DNA from: Streptomyces sp. CA-278952 | GTDB lineage: Bacteria > Actinomycetota > Actinomycetes > Streptomycetales > Streptomycetaceae | NCBI RefSeq assembly: GCF_028747205.1 | Contig: NZ_CP112880.1 | Span: 5,704,001-5,768,000 of the forward strand | Length of the DNA stretch: 64,000 nucleotides | Direction: 5' to 3' | Part shown: positions 62,815-64,000 of the stretch, piece by piece | Position numbering within the stretch: position 1 is the first letter of the stretch | Layout of the letters: each line of letters opens with the position of its first letter | The notes under the pieces: model-generated | The model's database searches: none | Seen by the model: only the letters and a program-made list of their open reading frames with translations | What the model was told of the DNA's origin: nothing | Made by a program: the position numbers and the translations under genes

Positions 62815-63060
62815 TCAAGTCCGCGCCGGGCCGTCCGTTCCGTTGGCGGGCCGTTCGGCGGTCCTGTCACCGGGCCGTACCTGGATGACGTGAGGGGCCT
62901 GTTGTTGTTCGGCAGCGCCTTCTGCCTTCATGGCCTTGTTCTCACTCTTGAGGATGCGTGCCGCTTTGCCGGCGTTGCGGGCCAGCTCGGGGAGCTTTTT
63001 GGCACCGATGAGGACGATGGCGACGATCAGGAGTATCGCGAGTTCGCTGATTCCGAACAT
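62815..63060 (-). CDS. tatA: Sec-independent translocase TatA/E-type subunit
   Basis: An 81-residue TatA-type protein: MFGISELAILLIVAIVLIGA (one membrane helix), the hinge KKLPELARNAGKAARILKSE (amphipathic helix) and a polar tail. TatA oligomers form the pore or membrane-weakening patch of the twin-arginine export system. The helix begins with FGISEL, as in TatA rather than TatB. tatB and tatC are not nearby, so this is probably an additional copy. It is downstream of terD in the same direction with a 76-bp gap. Confidence 0.85.
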   Translation of the reverse strand: MFGISELAILLIVAIVLIGAKKLPELARNAGKAARILKSENKAMKAEGAAEQQQAPHVIQVRPGDRTAERPANGTDGPART

Positions 63061-63136
63061 CGGGTCCGCTCTCTTGATGAGGTGGGGTGGGCCGGGCGCG
63101 GGGTGCGAGGAGGGGCCGCACCCCGCGCGGCGGATG

Positions 63137-63712
63137 TCAGAGGTTGACGCCGAAATCGGTGGCGATGCCTGCCAGTCCACTGGCGTAGCCCTGGCCGACC
63201 GCGCGGAACTTCCACTCGGCGCCGTTGCGGTAGAGCTCGCCGAAGACCATGGCGGTCTCGGTGGCGGCGTCCTCGCTCAGGTCGTAGCGGGCGAGCTCGG
63301 CGCCACCGGCCTGGTTGACCACGCGGATGAAGGCGTTGCGGACCTGGCCGAAGCTGTGGCCGCGTGCTTCGGCGTCGTGGATGGAGACCGGAAAGACGAT
63401 CTTCGATACGTCGGCGGGGACGGTGGCCAGGTTCACCTTGATCACCTCGTCGTCTCCCTCGCCCTCGCCGGTGAGGTTGTCGCCGGTGTGCTCGACCGAG
63501 CCGTCCGGACTGGTCAGGTTGTTGAAGAAGATGAAGTGCTGGTCGGACGTGACTTTCCCGGCCTCGTCGACCATCAGCGCGCTCGCGTCGAGGTCGTAGT
63601 CGGCACCGGTCGTCGTACGGACGTCCCAGCCCAGGCCCACCAGCACGGCGGACAGCCCCGGCGCCTCCTTGCTCAGCGAGACATTGCCGCCCTTGGCGAG
63701 GCTCACACCCAT
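63137..63712 (-). CDS. terD: TerD-family calcium-binding stress protein
   Basis: A 191-residue TerD-type protein ([20 protein letters not shown]). It has the family's tandem acidic calcium-binding sites: [17 protein letters not shown] and [20 protein letters not shown], plus [13 protein letters not shown], and [23 protein letters not shown] 63712 lies behind AAGGGAAG. TerD proteins are linked to tellurite and oxidative stress and, in Streptomyces, to development; many genomes carry several copies. No other ter gene is beside it. Confidence 0.92.
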   Translation of the reverse strand: MGVSLAKGGNVSLSKEAPGLSAVLVGLGWDVRTTTGADYDLDASALMVDEAGKVTSDQHFIFFNNLTSPDGSVEHTGDNLTGEGEGDDEVIKVNLATVPADVSKIVFPVSIHDAEARGHSFGQVRNAFIRVVNQAGGAELARYDLSEDAATETAMVFGELYRNGAEWKFRAVGQGYASGLAGIATDFGVNL

Positions 63713-63954
63713 GTCGCTTCCCTTCTCAAGACCTGCGCCCGGTAACGGGAACACCGCTCCGGACCTCGTATGACACCAGCGGAAATCTACAGCAATGTAG
63801 AGGCCGATAGGTGGGTGAACCGGGCGCGCCGGTGGGCGCCTTCCGGCCACACAGGCGTTCTGATCGCGGAAGGGGCCGGCGTGGAGTGGCCAGTACGATG
63901 CCTCCTCGACGCTCGTACCGGTTCGGGGCGGCGGAACGGACAGGAGGCCGCGCC

Positions 63955-64000
63955 ATGATTGACGGCACGGAGAAGACGAACCCGGATGGACGCGGTCGCA
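63955..64000 (+). CDS. Start of a gene running off the window
   Basis: ATG 63955 behind ACAGGAGGCC opens [15 protein letters not shown]. Only 15 codons are present, too few to identify. It is divergent from terD. Confidence 0.5.
   Translation, partial: MIDGTEKTNPDGRGR

Overview
The window is high-GC DNA with the gene style of Streptomyces or a close relative: GTG and TTG starts, ATGA overlaps, SCTTN GAPDH, TerD, ROK and LAL regulators, and RHS/Hint toxins. Most ordinary-looking genes are short accessory operons separated by relics, so this reads as an accessory region of a linear actinobacterial chromosome rather than core genome.

Layout. (1) 1-2060: the end of a xylulokinase gene, a YtxH-like protein, two tandem tRNA-Asn genes and a tRNA with a CAU anticodon. 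(2) 2.0-31.1 kb: an array anchored on that last tRNA. The 3' end of the tRNA plus its terminator hairpin recurs at 15.65, 19.46 and 30.90 kb, each time with related flanks on both sides. Three segments lie between the copies. The first carries a LamG protein and an RHS toxin with a colicin-D-like C-terminus and its immunity gene. The second carries a WXG100/LXG-like three-gene operon. The third carries an SDR/Rrf2 pair, a LAL regulator, broken LysR and MFS genes, an MBL-SRPBCC-carboxylesterase operon and an IS5 transposase. No intact recombinase is seen in the array. (3) 31.2-44.0 kb: a coherent alpha-1,6-glucan (dextran / isomalto-oligosaccharide) locus with a secreted GH49 enzyme, ROK regulator, GH13 oligo-1,6-glucosidase-type enzyme, sugar-binding lipoprotein, two permeases, an ABC ATPase, an AA10 LPMO and two DoxX proteins. 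(4) 44.0-52 kb: an orphan Hint/toxin/immunity cassette, a truncated tyrosine recombinase, a lipoprotein, and an RHS toxin gene (Ntox21-like) whose 5' end is fused head-to-head to a broken FG-GAP gene. (5) 52-60 kb: a decaying stretch (MmpS-like, SDR, PhyH-like, IS5 and MBL relics) with intact MarR, GAPDH, and TetR/FAD-monooxygenase/membrane-protein genes among them. (6) 59.7-64.0 kb: a secreted beta-propeller-like protein, an XRE regulator, a second SRPBCC paralogue, TatA, TerD and the first codons of one more gene.

How the genes work together. The dextran locus is the clearest pathway: GH49 cuts dextran outside the cell, the binding-protein ABC system imports oligosaccharides, the GH13 enzyme (Val after the nucleophile Asp, as in alpha-1,6-specific enzymes) releases glucose, and the ROK protein probably senses the sugar. 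The RHS loci are contact or secreted toxin systems that share nearly identical Hint-domain DNA, which is what module swapping between loci needs. The repeated tRNA-end junctions, with related ends but unrelated cargo, are the most unusual feature of the window.
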